Part shown: in pieces, positions 53,912 to 64,000 of the stretch | How positions within the stretch are numbered: the first letter of the stretch is position 1 | Layout of the letters: every line of letters starts with the position of its first letter | Assembly: GCA_910890315.1 (NCBI GenBank) | Contig: CAJVGD010000013.1 | Location: 62,001-126,000, forward strand | Reading direction: 5' to 3' | Length of the DNA: 64,000 nucleotides | Source: Serendipita indica DSM 11827 | Lineage: Eukaryota > Basidiomycota > Agaricomycetes > Sebacinales > Serendipitaceae | Position numbers and translations under genes: made by a program | Notes under the pieces: generated by a model | Databases searched by the model: none | The model's input: only the letters and a program-made list of their open reading frames with translations | What the model was told of the DNA's origin: nothing

Positions 53912-55150
53912 TTAGCGAATATTTAGCCAATGCGCAAGCTTCCACTTCTCGCCTGGTGACTCGAATTCCTTCAGCAACCACTTTCTCTCCTTCTCTGACA
54001 AGGATTCTATGGTATATACGCGTCAGCGCGTAGGAGAATGACGAGGAGGCGTACCGGATGGATAAGTCAACAGGGTATCAAAGGATACTTGCACACCATG
54101 AGCTTTGCATATACGCTCGTATGCGTACTTGTGCTCGAAAAACAGTCTATTTGAGTCCAGGAAGACAAAAACCAGGTCTCCAATTGATGGCATTCTCGAC
54201 ATGTATTCCTCCAGAAGCGAAGGCCTAATACACGCGTTTTGTGGAGTGACAAGCCGCAGCTCATCGAGAATAAGAGGCATATAATCGATATGATAGTCTA
54301 GGAAAGTAAGAGGTACCTCGAGAATTCGCAGGCTCGTGCAGACTGGTAGCCACCCCTTCGGTGTATGGCTCCAATGTGCACAGCTTTTGATACCAATATG
54401 CCTTATTTTCCCGGATGTGATAACTTTTGGAACCGGCCCGGCAGACCTATAGCAGACAATGAAGATTGTCGTCAGAGACGGGCAAGCGAGCAACCAATCG
54501 TCCATAAACGAGATATTCTTGTCGTCTGTATCAATGGCTTCCAATTTGGCTAGCGGAGGCGTCATCGCGGGATCCGGCACCCTGTCGAGTAACAAGCTAC
54601 CCAGCTCCAAATATCGTAGGTCGTGAAAGGCTGAGAGCTGCGGATGTAGTGAATCCAGGTGGATGGGTGCAGTGGTAAGACTGAGATATGATAGATGTGG
54701 GTGCTTGGCGACGCTTATAGGGAGGATAGTACGCACTGTCCTCTCATTGAGTTGAAGCTTGCTGGAAACCTGTATGATTGGGGCATAGAGTGCAATTAAA
54801 GACTCCATTGAGTTCACTATCCGCGTGAACATCGTCATAACTGGTGCCGGACACGTTACAGAGGGATCGACCGGCAAGCGCAGGACCTTTATGCAAGAGC
54901 AAAGTTTGGTGCGTCGTAGAATAGTGCGATGAAAGAGGTATGCACTACTGATAGTCCTAATGGATACCGTATGGTAAAGAGCCTCTGTGGCAGCACCATG
55001 CCAAGCGCGACAAATTCGCGCAATACTCCAGGCATCTGGGGTTGGAGGACATGGTTCCCATGTATCCAGTGACCGCTTTCTTGATATATGACGAAATATT
55101 TCCAAAAGTATCTCGGATGGCAGTTCGGACGCTAAGCAGCGATCTTCCAT
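53912..55150 (-). CDS. F-box protein, group D
   Basis: Two exons, 55150-54055 and 54006-53912, join to 396 aa. The intron (48 nt) has a GTACGC donor, a GCTGACG branch point and ends CATAG. Splicing replaces ten odd residues with ESLSEKERKWLLKEFESP and a Trp-rich end, which reads more like protein. F-box at residues 8-25 (ASELPSEILLEIFRHI), then IARICRAWHGAATEALY. Beta/leucine segments follow. It differs from groups A-C in lacking their SRQCTKLHL or VCRHF blocks, and resembles the F-box proteins with a conserved EALYHTV strand found widely in basidiomycetes. Confidence 0.85.
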
Positions 55151-55467
55151 TGTCTAATTGGGCTTAGCTTCCTCTCAGTCAGGTATTTCAGCATACGTAC
55201 AAGGCTTTCCACCAGAATTGTCCCCCAACCCTGCTCGCCACGGTCTTGGGCGTCTGAACGGGTCGTTTAGTTTAGCAATTGTTCTTTATCCACTCGGTCA
55301 CAAAATCACTTTTTCCTCTTCAATTTCAGCCGTATACACTGCTGCTTGCTGGCCAGGAGGACGTGAGAAAATGTGGGGAGGGCGAAGTGATAACACCGTA
55401 TCCAAGTGACAAAGCTGAATGCGGCACTAACCCGTCCAACGAACTTCAATTACAGACAATCTATCAA
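55151..55467. other. Intergenic, no gene seen
   Basis: 317 bp between the group D and the last group C F-box gene, probably the group D promoter. Confidence 0.45.
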
Positions 55468-56946
55468 TCAAGAGTCGGCCTCCTCTGGGAAAAACAGCCA
55501 ATCCTCTTGGCCAACCGGCATTTCGACCTGCAGACGGTCGACGACGGGCAGCCCCCAGTTCTGAAGAAGCGACAATGTCCGCCCAGCACCAGATCGAATC
55601 GCTTCGGGCGATAGTCTCATTCTCCGCAAGATGCAGCGCGCCTCGTACCACGTCTCCGGGACCATGATCCGCTTGATAGTGTACCGCGGAAGACATTTGA
55701 ACCCCGAGTGCATAAACATGTTCATCTCCATAGCAGCATCCGACGTGCGTGGCATCATTCGATTGGTAAACATGTCCACAAAGATAAGCGTGATAGGCTT
55801 ACTCTGGCGATCTGCGAGCGGGGTGGGATAAAGTTCATGTCACCACGATAGAGCGAGGACACGCAGGCGCCATATTTGCGAAGGTTGGGAAACGAGTTGG
55901 CCAATTCGTGTCGGACGCGGTTGCCGTCGCCGACGACGAGGAGGTTGTTGATCAAGTTGGCGACCGTGTCGGTTTGTCGGAGGAAAAAGGGCATCAGTGC
56001 TTGGTAGTAGCACGTTTGCAGCGATCCGCCGAGGACGAGCGTTTTGAGCGAGGGCAATGTCCACGGAAGGAGGTCTTGGATGTCGACCGGCGGAATTTGC
56101 TCGCCTGGATTGCCGCCCCGCCAGGATATTCCCTGGAATGAGAAGCGGAGAAACCGTAGATTGGGAAATGTTTCGTTTGGGATGGATTTGAGAAGGCAGT
56201 AGCCTTTGAGGACGATGGAAAGGTGGGTGAGCTGGGATAACCTGGGGTGAGATAGAATTGGGTCGACGTGGCCTTCGTGATCGTCTTCTCCACGTAGGAC
56301 GCAAGACAGTAGCTCGAGGTTGGAAGCTCGGTCGAGTAAGAGGGGAAGATGAAAGGGGAGCATGTCTGCGAGGACGGCATGCAAAGAAACCCAATCATCT
56401 TCCAAATAGTGAGGCGGCCAATCCTGTAAGGTTGGCGGTCTCCGGATAGGCACAGGGATATCGGTGACCCACTGGAGAGTTGGGCCCATCGACTCGAGTC
56501 TTTCGGTATCTTTGAGCTGATGAGAGGCTTGCTTCCATGTTCTAGGCTGCCCCGTCGTAGCGTCTAATTCGAGAAGAGTAAGGCGATTCCCGGTGTGATG
56601 GCGTAGGATCGAATAAAAGTACCGGCATGTCAGAGACAGCCGCCGCCACTCGGAAATATATATCTCTAAGCGAGAGATGGAATACTCTCCGACGGAGAAA
56701 TGAGCAATGCCATCCAGAAATTCCTCGTGGTCATAGTGAAGGGTGTCAAAGATGTCGTCGAAAATGCAACGCCATATTTCGACCGGAAATCCGCCAGGAG
56801 AGTTTGCGATCTCGTCAACATGGGCTATAGAGAGTATATGAGTAACCAGATCAACAGCTTATTGAGGCCAAGAACTCACTTGCTGATTTGCCTAGGAAGC
56901 GACGGCGCCAGTGAGGACCAGTCGTCCTGGTTTGATTGGACGACAT
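55468..56946 (-). CDS. F-box protein, group C, with a probable frameshift
   Basis: Exon 1 starts at 56946 (MSSNQTRTTGPHWRRRFLG). An intron (GTGAGT...CTATAG, about 56 nt) leads to exon 2 with the F-box (GGFPVEIWRCIFDDIF) and RLSLTCRYFYSIL. Group C blocks follow: LSQLTHLSIVL, LRFLRFSF, LPWTLPSLKTLVLGG and FFLRQTDTVANLI. Near 55800-55830 the frame that carries these ends, and the last 100 residues (KPITLIFVDMFTNRM onward, matching PLTLLLMD of 37432) lie in the next frame. One base was gained or lost there. A retained GTAAGC at the same place could be an alternative splice donor. Confidence 0.72.
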
Positions 56947-57682
56947 AAATTTTTTGTGAAAGAGAACGGGCAAGTTGTAGTTGCCACCATGTCTTTAACC
57001 ATGAGACACATAGCGCGTCATCTGGTACGTACTAGCTGAGAGGGTGAGTCGTCGTAGCATTCAGTGGCTAGTGCCCCACATGATGCCATAGCCGAGATCT
57101 ACAGCCTAGACGGGATGATGAGTCCTGTGGGCTTCGACTGTCTTATCCGAGAGGAGAACAGGACTTACTCCGCTGAATGTATTCTTATACCTTTGGTGAA
57201 TTAATAGATTTATAATATTGCCTCAACCGATAATCTAGATTTCCGAGTGAAAAGACTGGTAGAGTCGGGTTCAACTTGTGTTTTCATTGGTCCACTAAGA
57301 ATGAACATAAAATATATCGCACATGCATTATCTACTATTATCTCGAATAGCTGTGCCTGATGTCATCCCAAAGTCTTCAGAAGAGCCATAAAGTAGGCCA
57401 CCTTCGATATCTAGATGTGGGTCGGAATTCTCTATGAGGTGCCAGCTAACGAAGAGGCAAAAAAGATGCAGCTTTTTTGGATACAGCTTACGTGAGCCCG
57501 ACGCTCTAGCAATCGGCGAATTCGTAACATATATCACCTCTTCAGCCAGTCAGTTTTACTCTGGTCCATCAAAGAGATATACGCTAGGTTCGCAGAAGAA
57601 AGAATGTATCGAAAAAATGAACTGCAGTTGCTAGCGACAAATGTAGTCTCTGCATGAGGGGGTATTCGGGTTTCGACTACGC
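56947..57682. other. Intergenic, no gene supported
   Basis: About 740 bp between the last F-box gene and the esterase. Frames near 57330-57630 on both strands are short and unrelated to anything I recognise. AT-rich stretches occur around 57200. Confidence 0.4.
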
Positions 57683-59212
57683 CTAAAGAAGGCACTGGCT
57701 GTACCAAGCTGCGATCTGTTTGAGCAAGGGCGTCATCTCATAAAGGAGCTCGTACCGTTGAAGTACTTGCATGTTCCCTGAGCGCAGGTCGTGGGTCCAG
57801 TATATCCTTGACCTCCACACCTAGGAAAGAAGGGTCAGACCAGGCGATTAGGGAGGACAAGTGGCGGTAAGTAAGGAAAGGTGAAGTATGCGGTGATAAG
57901 CAGGGAAAGAGGAAGGCCGAGTGGTAAATAAAGGTAGAGGGATCAAATCAGACAGTGAGAAGGAAAGGGCGATCAGACGGAGACATAACGTACTGTCCGT
58001 AAAGAGATTGTTCGTATCCGTTGGATACGCTAGATTGGGTACGAGTTGTGCTCGACGAGGGTCTAGTCGACGTTACCGTCCCAGTGCTGCTGCCACCTGT
58101 GACACCCCACCACGCAAGCTCGACGTCCTCATGAACGGGCACAGTATGACCTACGCCTTGTGCAGAGTATCCGACAACGACATTGCCATACATTGTCTTG
58201 GTGTACCCGGACTGGGGGTTGTTCGTCAGGGTGCTTGTCGGGGTCTGGCTAACACCAAGAACATTTGTCCACTGCTTGATCATTTCGGCGTAGTTCTTGT
58301 AGTTGAGAACCGTATCCCTGTTCGTGGCATTGTCAACTCTCGAGCAGAGCATCATGGAGTAAATGAAGCCTACGTTGTACCGTCCCAAATCATCATCTTC
58401 GGGCGGGGGCCACTATACCCAGGGTATGCGGCTCTTGCAATATCTCCCTATATCAAAATATAAGAAGTCGCTAGCATTCTCTAATAGCGTACCCATTGTG
58501 CAGCAGTCTTGATAATTTGTCCAGTGGCACACTGAGAGTTCCACTCGCCTGATCCGGCAAAGCAACCGAATGGAACGCCATTATATGACGACGTCGCAGT
58601 GATGAGGTCGGCTAACGGCCAAAGGTCAAATTATGGTCGCTATGCACGGGATCGCACGTACGATAGGATCCAGCCATGACATTGGTCATCATTGCTCCGG
58701 AGCTTGAACCAGTCACAAAGACTCTTTGGGGGTTGACACCATAGTTGTTGATGGCATACTTGATCATGGACGCGATGCCCTGGCTGTCACCGCCAGCATT
58801 GTGCTTCAAGGTCTCGGGACTATGGACATCTATAGTCAAAATCAGCAAATGGCGACGTCTTGGAACCTAATGCACCCGTACCAAAGCACTTTCCACTGCG
58901 TGGTGAGTCGGGATAGATAACGATAAAGCCAAGTTGATCCGCCTGTTCGCGTACTGTGTTCCGCCAAAGTATGCTTGGGCAGAGCCTGAGCAGTAGTGAA
59001 TGGCAACGACGAGGGCGGGGGAGCTAGCCACCCTCGATGGCTTGTACACATCTGAGGAGTTTTAGCCCAAATGACCATGAACCTGGACCCAAGGACTCAC
59101 ACATGCCCACATTGTTCGGATTCGCACCAAAGTTGGTCACCTGCTGCAGCCTGTTTTGTGCCGCAAAGACAAGAGCTGCAGAAGCCAGGAGATTGAGAAC
59201 ACTGGTGAACAT
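57683..59212 (-). CDS. CE1 acetylxylan/feruloyl esterase with C-terminal CBM1, probably frame-disrupted
   Basis: Secreted carbohydrate esterase of family CE1 (PHB-depolymerase-like fold) that removes acetyl or feruloyl groups from hemicellulose. About eight exons. Signal peptide [17 protein letters not shown], then [10 protein letters not shown], the nucleophile in [10 protein letters not shown], the acid in MIWDGTTDT and the His in [11 protein letters not shown] Ser/Thr linker leads to a cellulose-binding CBM1 ([17 protein letters not shown], then after a 47-nt intron WYSQCLL). The intron before the CBM is long (about 165 nt). In the second exon the frame of FGGTQYAN does not continue into [13 protein letters not shown]; one base seems missing near 58950. 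So this copy is either recently broken or carries a sequence error. Confidence 0.78.
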
Positions 59213-59745
59213 TGCGACCAAGGGTGGGAGCTGAACGTGCCTTTCTGCTGCAACAGCAAGAGGGCTTTCAAATACCCATTCGGCGTCTATGGACTTGAGA
59301 CGCCTAACAACCGATGTAGCTGCGAGAATTCGCAGCGCAACATTATAAGAGGTGCGAAGGTGTTTCCATCTCGGGGCGCTCGCTAACACCGCGGGGGTTT
59401 ACTAAGATTGTTCCCATATGGAAGGAATCAATACCACAGCACAGTATCACATGAGTGTGAATCACCGACGTTGACAACAACCTACAGACTCAATAACGGT
59501 CCGAAACACCGACTGGAGGATCTCCGGCGAAGGACGCCCTCATGTATTCAGGCTTAAAATACTGCCCCGCTGACAGGAGTCTTGTGTTGCCGACTGCTGA
59601 ATGGAATTCTGCCGGCCCTGTCGATATTCTAGGCCTCCGAGGATATATAGACGGGAGTAGTCACGAGAGAATGAATACCAATTAACCAAGTATACATTCT
59701 TTAGTATTGTCCAAAATAGCTGTGGCTGATGTCATCACGGCACCG
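59213..59745. other. Divergent intergenic region
   Basis: About 530 bp between the esterase start (minus) and the CaaX-protein start (plus). No gene or repeat recognised. Confidence 0.45.
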
Positions 59746-60920
59746 ATGAACAAACTCGCTCCTCGCAACTTGGACCCGTCCAACACACGGAATATGTCTA
59801 CACAACCAGCCCCAGAAGCTAAATCAACTCCTCTTCCACCGCCAACGCCCTCTGAAGGCCCGTCAACATCAACGCCATCCAGAAGCAAGAGCCGTCTGTC
59901 TGTCGCTGGCCTCCGGAGATCCGCTACAAAGGCATTGCAGAGCCAGGAAGCTCAGTCTGGCAAAAAGGTCATCACTGCCTATGGAAAGACCCTCGTGGGC
60001 ATGAGTCCCATTTGGCTCATGGGCGAGGCGTTGACCGGTCGAGTATGTTGGATTGTCTATTGTCCGTAGAGTGCTAACGGTAGGATAGAAAGTAGGATCC
60101 CAGTTTAGAAGAGGAAAGGGAGATCTCGTCGCCGCTGCAGAAGAATTGCGCGGAATCCTCACCGATTCTGCGTGCGTCCGCCTCTTCTCCGCGGCCACTC
60201 GCGTACTCACCAACACTTTATAGCAAAGACATTCTCGTCGTAGTAGACGACAAACTCAGAACACAAAAGGATGAAACGGTCAAGACAGCCGAAGTCCTTC
60301 GTTCAGCCGGGTGCGCATTCCGCCTTTGCACGGAAATTATCTAACAGCTCTCTAGCGAAGACGTAATCGTCGTTGTGACCTCTTCCCTCCTCGAGTCCAA
60401 ATCTCAATTCGAGAAAAATGCACCAGGTCTCAAACACACTGTGCTCAAGAATAGCAAAGACGTCGTCATTATCCTCGACAAGGCTATCAAACATCCCATC
60501 GTCGTCACAGGAGTCACCAAATTTGCCAAATCAAAGGGCATCCCTCGCCCAGAGGCCATTCTCACATTGGCCGCACTCGGCATCGGCAAACTCGTCAAGA
60601 TTGTCGAGGCAGCAGAGGCAGACGCGAAGCGAGAACTAGAGATATTGGAAGAAGAGGCGCGAAGAGCGGCATTGGCTGCAGACCGCGCGACGACGCCCGG
60701 TGGTGGCGACAGTGAGATTGTCGTGGTGGATGCGACAGAGTTTGAGAAGAATGCACCCCGCGAGGAGACAAAGGCTGCAGAAGAGATTGGAAAGAACGCG
60801 GCGGATCCTGCGCCTGGCCAACCTTCCACCTCTGGCGAATCCTCGATGCCAGGCGGATTGCCCGACAAGGGTAAAGGCAAAGCAAAGGAAAAGAAGGACG
60901 ACGGTTGTGTCATGATGTGA
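59746..60920 (+). CDS. Unassigned protein ending in a CaaX prenylation box
   Basis: Exons 59746-60042, 60089-60171, 60224-60310 and 60356-60920 join to 343 aa. I do not recognise the family. The N-terminal 60 residues are Ser/Thr/Pro-rich. The middle has an alternating helix/strand pattern with valine-rich strands (DILVVVDDKL, DVIVVVTSSLL, DVVIILDKAI) and ends in a Lys/Glu helix (KLVKIVEAAEADAKRELEI). The C-terminus is Lys-rich (KGKGKAKEKKDD) and closes with CVMM, a CaaX box whose final Met favours farnesylation. So the protein is probably attached to a membrane. An upstream in-frame TTG region was not used because a normal ATG is present. Confidence 0.8.
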
Positions 60921-61112
60921 TCCGCTTACTATACACGCTAATGGAGTCGGGCAGTTGGGCTTTTATAGATCCATCTAATATCGTACATCTATGCGTTTCT
61001 CTCCTTTTCAAAAAAAAAGGCCCAAATGAAAATGGAAACGAGTGAAATTTGCGCGAGGCAATAAGAATAATGACTGGATGCGCACAAGGCGCGACAAGAT
61101 TTGAAAAGGTGT

Positions 61113-63986
61113 TTAAAAAGGCGGGCTTTGCGAGTTGGAAGGCGGGACTGGAAGCATACGGATTGGACGCGTTCCAGAGGGGGAAGTAGGTGAAGGGAGT
61201 GCTCGTGGACCCACCGGTGATGGCACGCTCACGTTGGACGCCGGAAGCGGATTTGTGGAAGGTTGTGCGCGCGTCGAAGTCGGGAAAGGGTTCATCGAGA
61301 GAGGTGGGATTGTCGAGGCTGGTGGTGCAGTATTAGTTGAAGGGATGGGCATGGGACGTGAGGTCGGTTGAGAGGGTTGGACGGGGGGAAGAGGTTTGTC
61401 GACAAGTGCGTGTGACGATCCTGTTGATTGCGCTTGGAGATATGGAAGGACGGTACTCGTTGCAGGAGAAGGCGGTCGAGCGACGCGAGGGGCGCTGCTA
61501 GTGGACACAGTCGTGGGTTGCACGGGCTGAGGTTGTATCGTGCGAGTACTACTAGAGGTAGTGACTGTTGCGTTTCGAACATTGCTCAGGGACGAGCTCG
61601 AGCCAGACATGGTTGTCGCATACAACGCCGCGATCGGAGTTGTAGTCGCAGCTGAGGACGTCGTAGGGTGAGACGAAGACGGTTGGGTCTGCTTCGATGT
61701 GCTGGCCACTGGTTGCTTTGATGTGCTGGCTTGTTGAAGCTCCTGTTTAGACGAATTGGGGCTCACGCGTCTTGGCTGAGGTTTCGCAATGAGCGGTACT
61801 GTCGCAGGTACATCGACCCCTGTGTCCCCAATCGTGGAAGCGGACGCAAAGGGTTGAAACGCATCGACATTCGTCACTTTCCATTTGCTCCTTCCACCCG
61901 TACTCGCATTCGCACTCGTATTCGCTTTTCCAAGTTGACGAACAGCCGGAGTAGACGTGGAGGCTATTGGTGCTGTCTTGTTTCTTGCCAAGTCGCCATC
62001 GCGTTTCGAACTCGAGCCGATAGATTTGTCTCTTTGGTTGTCCTCTGACAAATTCCCACCACGGAATAGATTGAACCACTCGGCGCTCGGCGCAACTTTG
62101 GGACTGGGCGTTCGACTTCCATCACTCTTCACACCACCGCCATATCCAGCAATGCTTCGATCAACGCCAGCCTGTCCAGACGACAGACTCGTATTGGCCA
62201 ACACGCTCAGCCGTGCGTTCCTCTCATCCGTACCACCGCTGGCACTCGTACCGGTTGTAGTCGACAAATGTCGCAGATTAACCTCGCGCTTCTTGCTCTT
62301 CCGCTTGCCTCGCGTTTGGCCCCGAGAGTTCGAACCGGCAACAGCATTTCTGCCCGTCGCGCCACCGTTGGGTTTGGATCCACTCGAACTCGACCCAGCC
62401 GTCGCGGCAGTTGGACTGGCGACGCTCTGAATACCACTTCCGTCTCCTCCCCCTTCCTCCTCATCCTCGTCATCATCTTCATCATCGTCTTCTCCTTCCT
62501 CGCGGGCAGAGGATCCAAAGGCAGAGCCGGCAGCGGCTTTAACAGACGTGCCATTTGAGCCCTCGCTCTTCGCCGCTTTGGATTTCCCCCTGGAATCTAC
62601 TCTCCCATCTCCAGCTAGAGCATGCGCATGTGTGGGGCGACCAATAGGCGCAAGAACTGCGCGTGAGGGAAACTGACCACCAGAGAGCGGATGAGTCGCC
62701 TGTCTACTGCTTCCTCCGATGGCACTTGGTCCAGCTCGAGCAGTCGATGTCGCCGTGGCCGAGTTGAGCCGTGCCAATGCGCCCTCTGAGAGCGTTCGCA
62801 CTCTTTCCTCGCCAAACTGTGGTCTCTCCCCAAACGCAGCCATATCCGACCGGTACAACGAATTCTCGCCTACTGCGCCAGATGAAATGTGTGAGACAGG
62901 GAATGGATTTGAACCAGTAAACGGACTCGAGAGCGTCGGCGGCGCCTCGTGACTCGTCGCCACCCCCAATCTTCTCAAGGAATCAGATCGTAGAGGCGTC
63001 ATGTCCGCATGCCATGCTGGAACTCCAGCTCCACCGAATCGACCAGTGAGAACGGAATTGTCGCTCGTCGAGTGGTGGTGCATGGTCGGTCTCGTCATGG
63101 CACTTTCACCGAGTCGGATCCCGACATCGTCATTTGCACCCATAGCCCGAGCGTCCATGGCCGCTGTCGGTTGGATCGTGAGCTGATGTTGTTGCTGACT
63201 ATGCGCGGCAGACAGTGGGACGAAGAGTGAACCATCCTGCGCAACTCTAGCTATGGCCAAAGCTTCCTTGGTTAGAGGAATGGGACTCGGCGTTGGTGAT
63301 ATGTCCGGGTTCGATGAGCCGGTAGGCGGAAGTAAGGCGTTTGCAGATGGAGCCGTCGTATTCACAACCGTAAGAGGGGCGGCGTTGTTACTGGCAAGGT
63401 TCGCATACGGATTTCGTGAGGCAACGGCACCCATTGGCGACGGATCACGCTCCACCATTCCCATTCCCGAGTATATGTTTGGAGTTTTGTTCGAACCCAT
63501 TGGATGCGTGTACCGTTCGTTGCTTCGTACAGATGCTGATCGAACCATTCCTTCTCCATACATATTGGGATGCGTCCCATGCCCGTGAGATGACGAGCCT
63601 CCAGGTGCTGGAGAGGACCGAGGTGATTGTCGGCCTCGAGAACTCAGCCCCATCCCAAGGTCGCCTACACGCGCCAGAGAGCCACGAAACTTGTCAACGA
63701 GGCTCTTCCTTCCAGTGATCCCTATGGCTCCGGCTCCAGTTGGCGTGGGCGTGGTACGCTGATAACCGTGGCCATGGGCGCTATTGCTAGGCTGGGTTGG
63801 GTGCGCATGTAGTGCTTGGATGTCAAGCGCGCTGAGATCACTCCCCACTCTTTCAGGGCCGTTGTACTTTGCATAGTCTTCCGGGCTATGCATCCTGCTG
63901 ACGCCCATCGCCGTTCCCGTCGTCGGAAGACCAGGGACAGGAGGCGGTGCAATAACCACCCGTCCTTCATCGCCATCCAGATCCAC
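61113..63986 (-). CDS. Large Ser/Thr/Pro-rich disordered protein, 5' end outside the window
   Basis: About 957 residues in one frame that reaches the right edge, so the true start probably lies beyond 64000. No domain recognised. The visible part is low-complexity: Ser, Thr, Pro, Ala and Gly-rich with many SP sites, one conserved-looking segment near the start (GRKSLVDKFRGSLARVGDL), an acidic run (EEGEDDDEDDDEDEEEGG) followed by a basic one (RGKRKSKKREVNLRHL), and a Pro/Ser-rich end (PPSNSQSPPF). The acidic and basic runs would suit a nuclear or scaffold protein, but that is inference. Its 3' end faces that of the CaaX gene, 190 bp away. Confidence 0.7.
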   Translation of the reverse strand: MDLDGDEGRVVIAPPPVPGLPTTGTAMGVSRMHSPEDYAKYNGPERVGSDLSALDIQALHAHPTQPSNSAHGHGYQRTTPTPTGAGAIGITGRKSLVDKFRGSLARVGDLGMGLSSRGRQSPRSSPAPGGSSSHGHGTHPNMYGEGMVRSASVRSNERYTHPMGSNKTPNIYSGMGMVERDPSPMGAVASRNPYANLASNNAAPLTVVNTTAPSANALLPPTGSSNPDISPTPSPIPLTKEALAIARVAQDGSLFVPLSAAHSQQQHQLTIQPTAAMDARAMGANDDVGIRLGESAMTRPTMHHHSTSDNSVLTGRFGGAGVPAWHADMTPLRSDSLRRLGVATSHEAPPTLSSPFTGSNPFPVSHISSGAVGENSLYRSDMAAFGERPQFGEERVRTLSEGALARLNSATATSTARAGPSAIGGSSRQATHPLSGGQFPSRAVLAPIGRPTHAHALAGDGRVDSRGKSKAAKSEGSNGTSVKAAAGSAFGSSAREEGEDDDEDDDEDEEEGGGDGSGIQSVASPTAATAGSSSSGSKPNGGATGRNAVAGSNSRGQTRGKRKSKKREVNLRHLSTTTGTSASGGTDERNARLSVLANTSLSSGQAGVDRSIAGYGGGVKSDGSRTPSPKVAPSAEWFNLFRGGNLSEDNQRDKSIGSSSKRDGDLARNKTAPIASTSTPAVRQLGKANTSANASTGGRSKWKVTNVDAFQPFASASTIGDTGVDVPATVPLIAKPQPRRVSPNSSKQELQQASTSKQPVASTSKQTQPSSSHPTTSSAATTTPIAALYATTMSGSSSSLSNVRNATVTTSSSTRTIQPQPVQPTTVSTSSAPRVARPPSPATSTVLPYLQAQSTGSSHALVDKPLPPVQPSQPTSRPMPIPSTNTAPPASTIPPLSMNPFPTSTRAQPSTNPLPASNVSVPSPVGPRALPSPTSPSGTRPIRMLPVPPSNSQSPPF

Positions 63987-64000
63987 TCGGGCCCCTGTGC

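Noticed and set aside
57328-57634. Overlapping 66-69 aa frames on both strands as a small gene
   Set aside because: No recognisable domain, no paralog in the window and no splice partners.

Overview
The window looks like nuclear DNA of an agaricomycete (mushroom-forming basidiomycete). Genes are cut by many 45-60 nt introns with GT(R)NGT donors and CTRAY-like branch points. It carries an Agaricus-type fruit-body lectin, a GPI-type aspartic protease, a CE1 esterase with a fungal CBM1, a Ty1/copia element, a fungal Tc1 element and a large F-box expansion. F-box-rich accessory DNA of this kind would suit the Rhizoctonia/Ceratobasidium group, but that placement is an inference. I saw no rRNA, tRNA or CRISPR.

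Layout. 1-1.3 kb: an intact Tc1/mariner element. 1.3-5.8 kb: a lectin locus with one whole lectin gene, one broken copy, and diverged duplicated upstream DNA of at least one further copy. 6-17.1 kb: a core block on the + strand with a Ser/Pro-rich protein bearing an AT-hook-like motif, a small ZZ-finger gene, a Set3-like PHD+SET chromatin protein (about 1,800 aa) and phosphopantothenate-cysteine ligase. 17.2-24.2 kb: two aldo-keto reductases interleaved with four more ZZ-finger genes; all five ZZ genes share one design in which exons correspond to zinc modules, and four begin with a tiny first exon and an 11-14 nt microexon. 24.6-26.7 kb: a secreted aspartic protease with a GPI-like tail. 27.5-33.3 kb: remains of an APH-like kinase gene split by a very young copia element. 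33.5-36.6 kb: an unassigned coiled-coil gene and an EI24/RRT8-like membrane protein.

37-57 kb is a fast-evolving cluster of nine F-box genes in four sequence groups, at least four of them carrying a single coding break. Two paralogous single-pass membrane proteins and two tiny double-stranded-RNA-binding-like proteins sit among them. A duplication of about 1.7-1.9 kb copied one F-box gene together with the first exon of a membrane-protein gene. 57.7-61 kb holds the esterase and an unassigned protein ending in a CaaX box. 61-64 kb is a Ser/Pro-rich protein running off the window edge.

How the genes relate: the 6-17 kb block is housekeeping (chromatin regulation, coenzyme A synthesis). The lectin, protease and esterase act on external sugars, proteins and cell walls. 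The F-box genes probably supply substrate receptors for SCF ubiquitin ligases. The ZZ genes end in PPxY motifs in three of five cases, which would also fit a link to Nedd4/Rsp5-type ubiquitin ligases; that link is inference.
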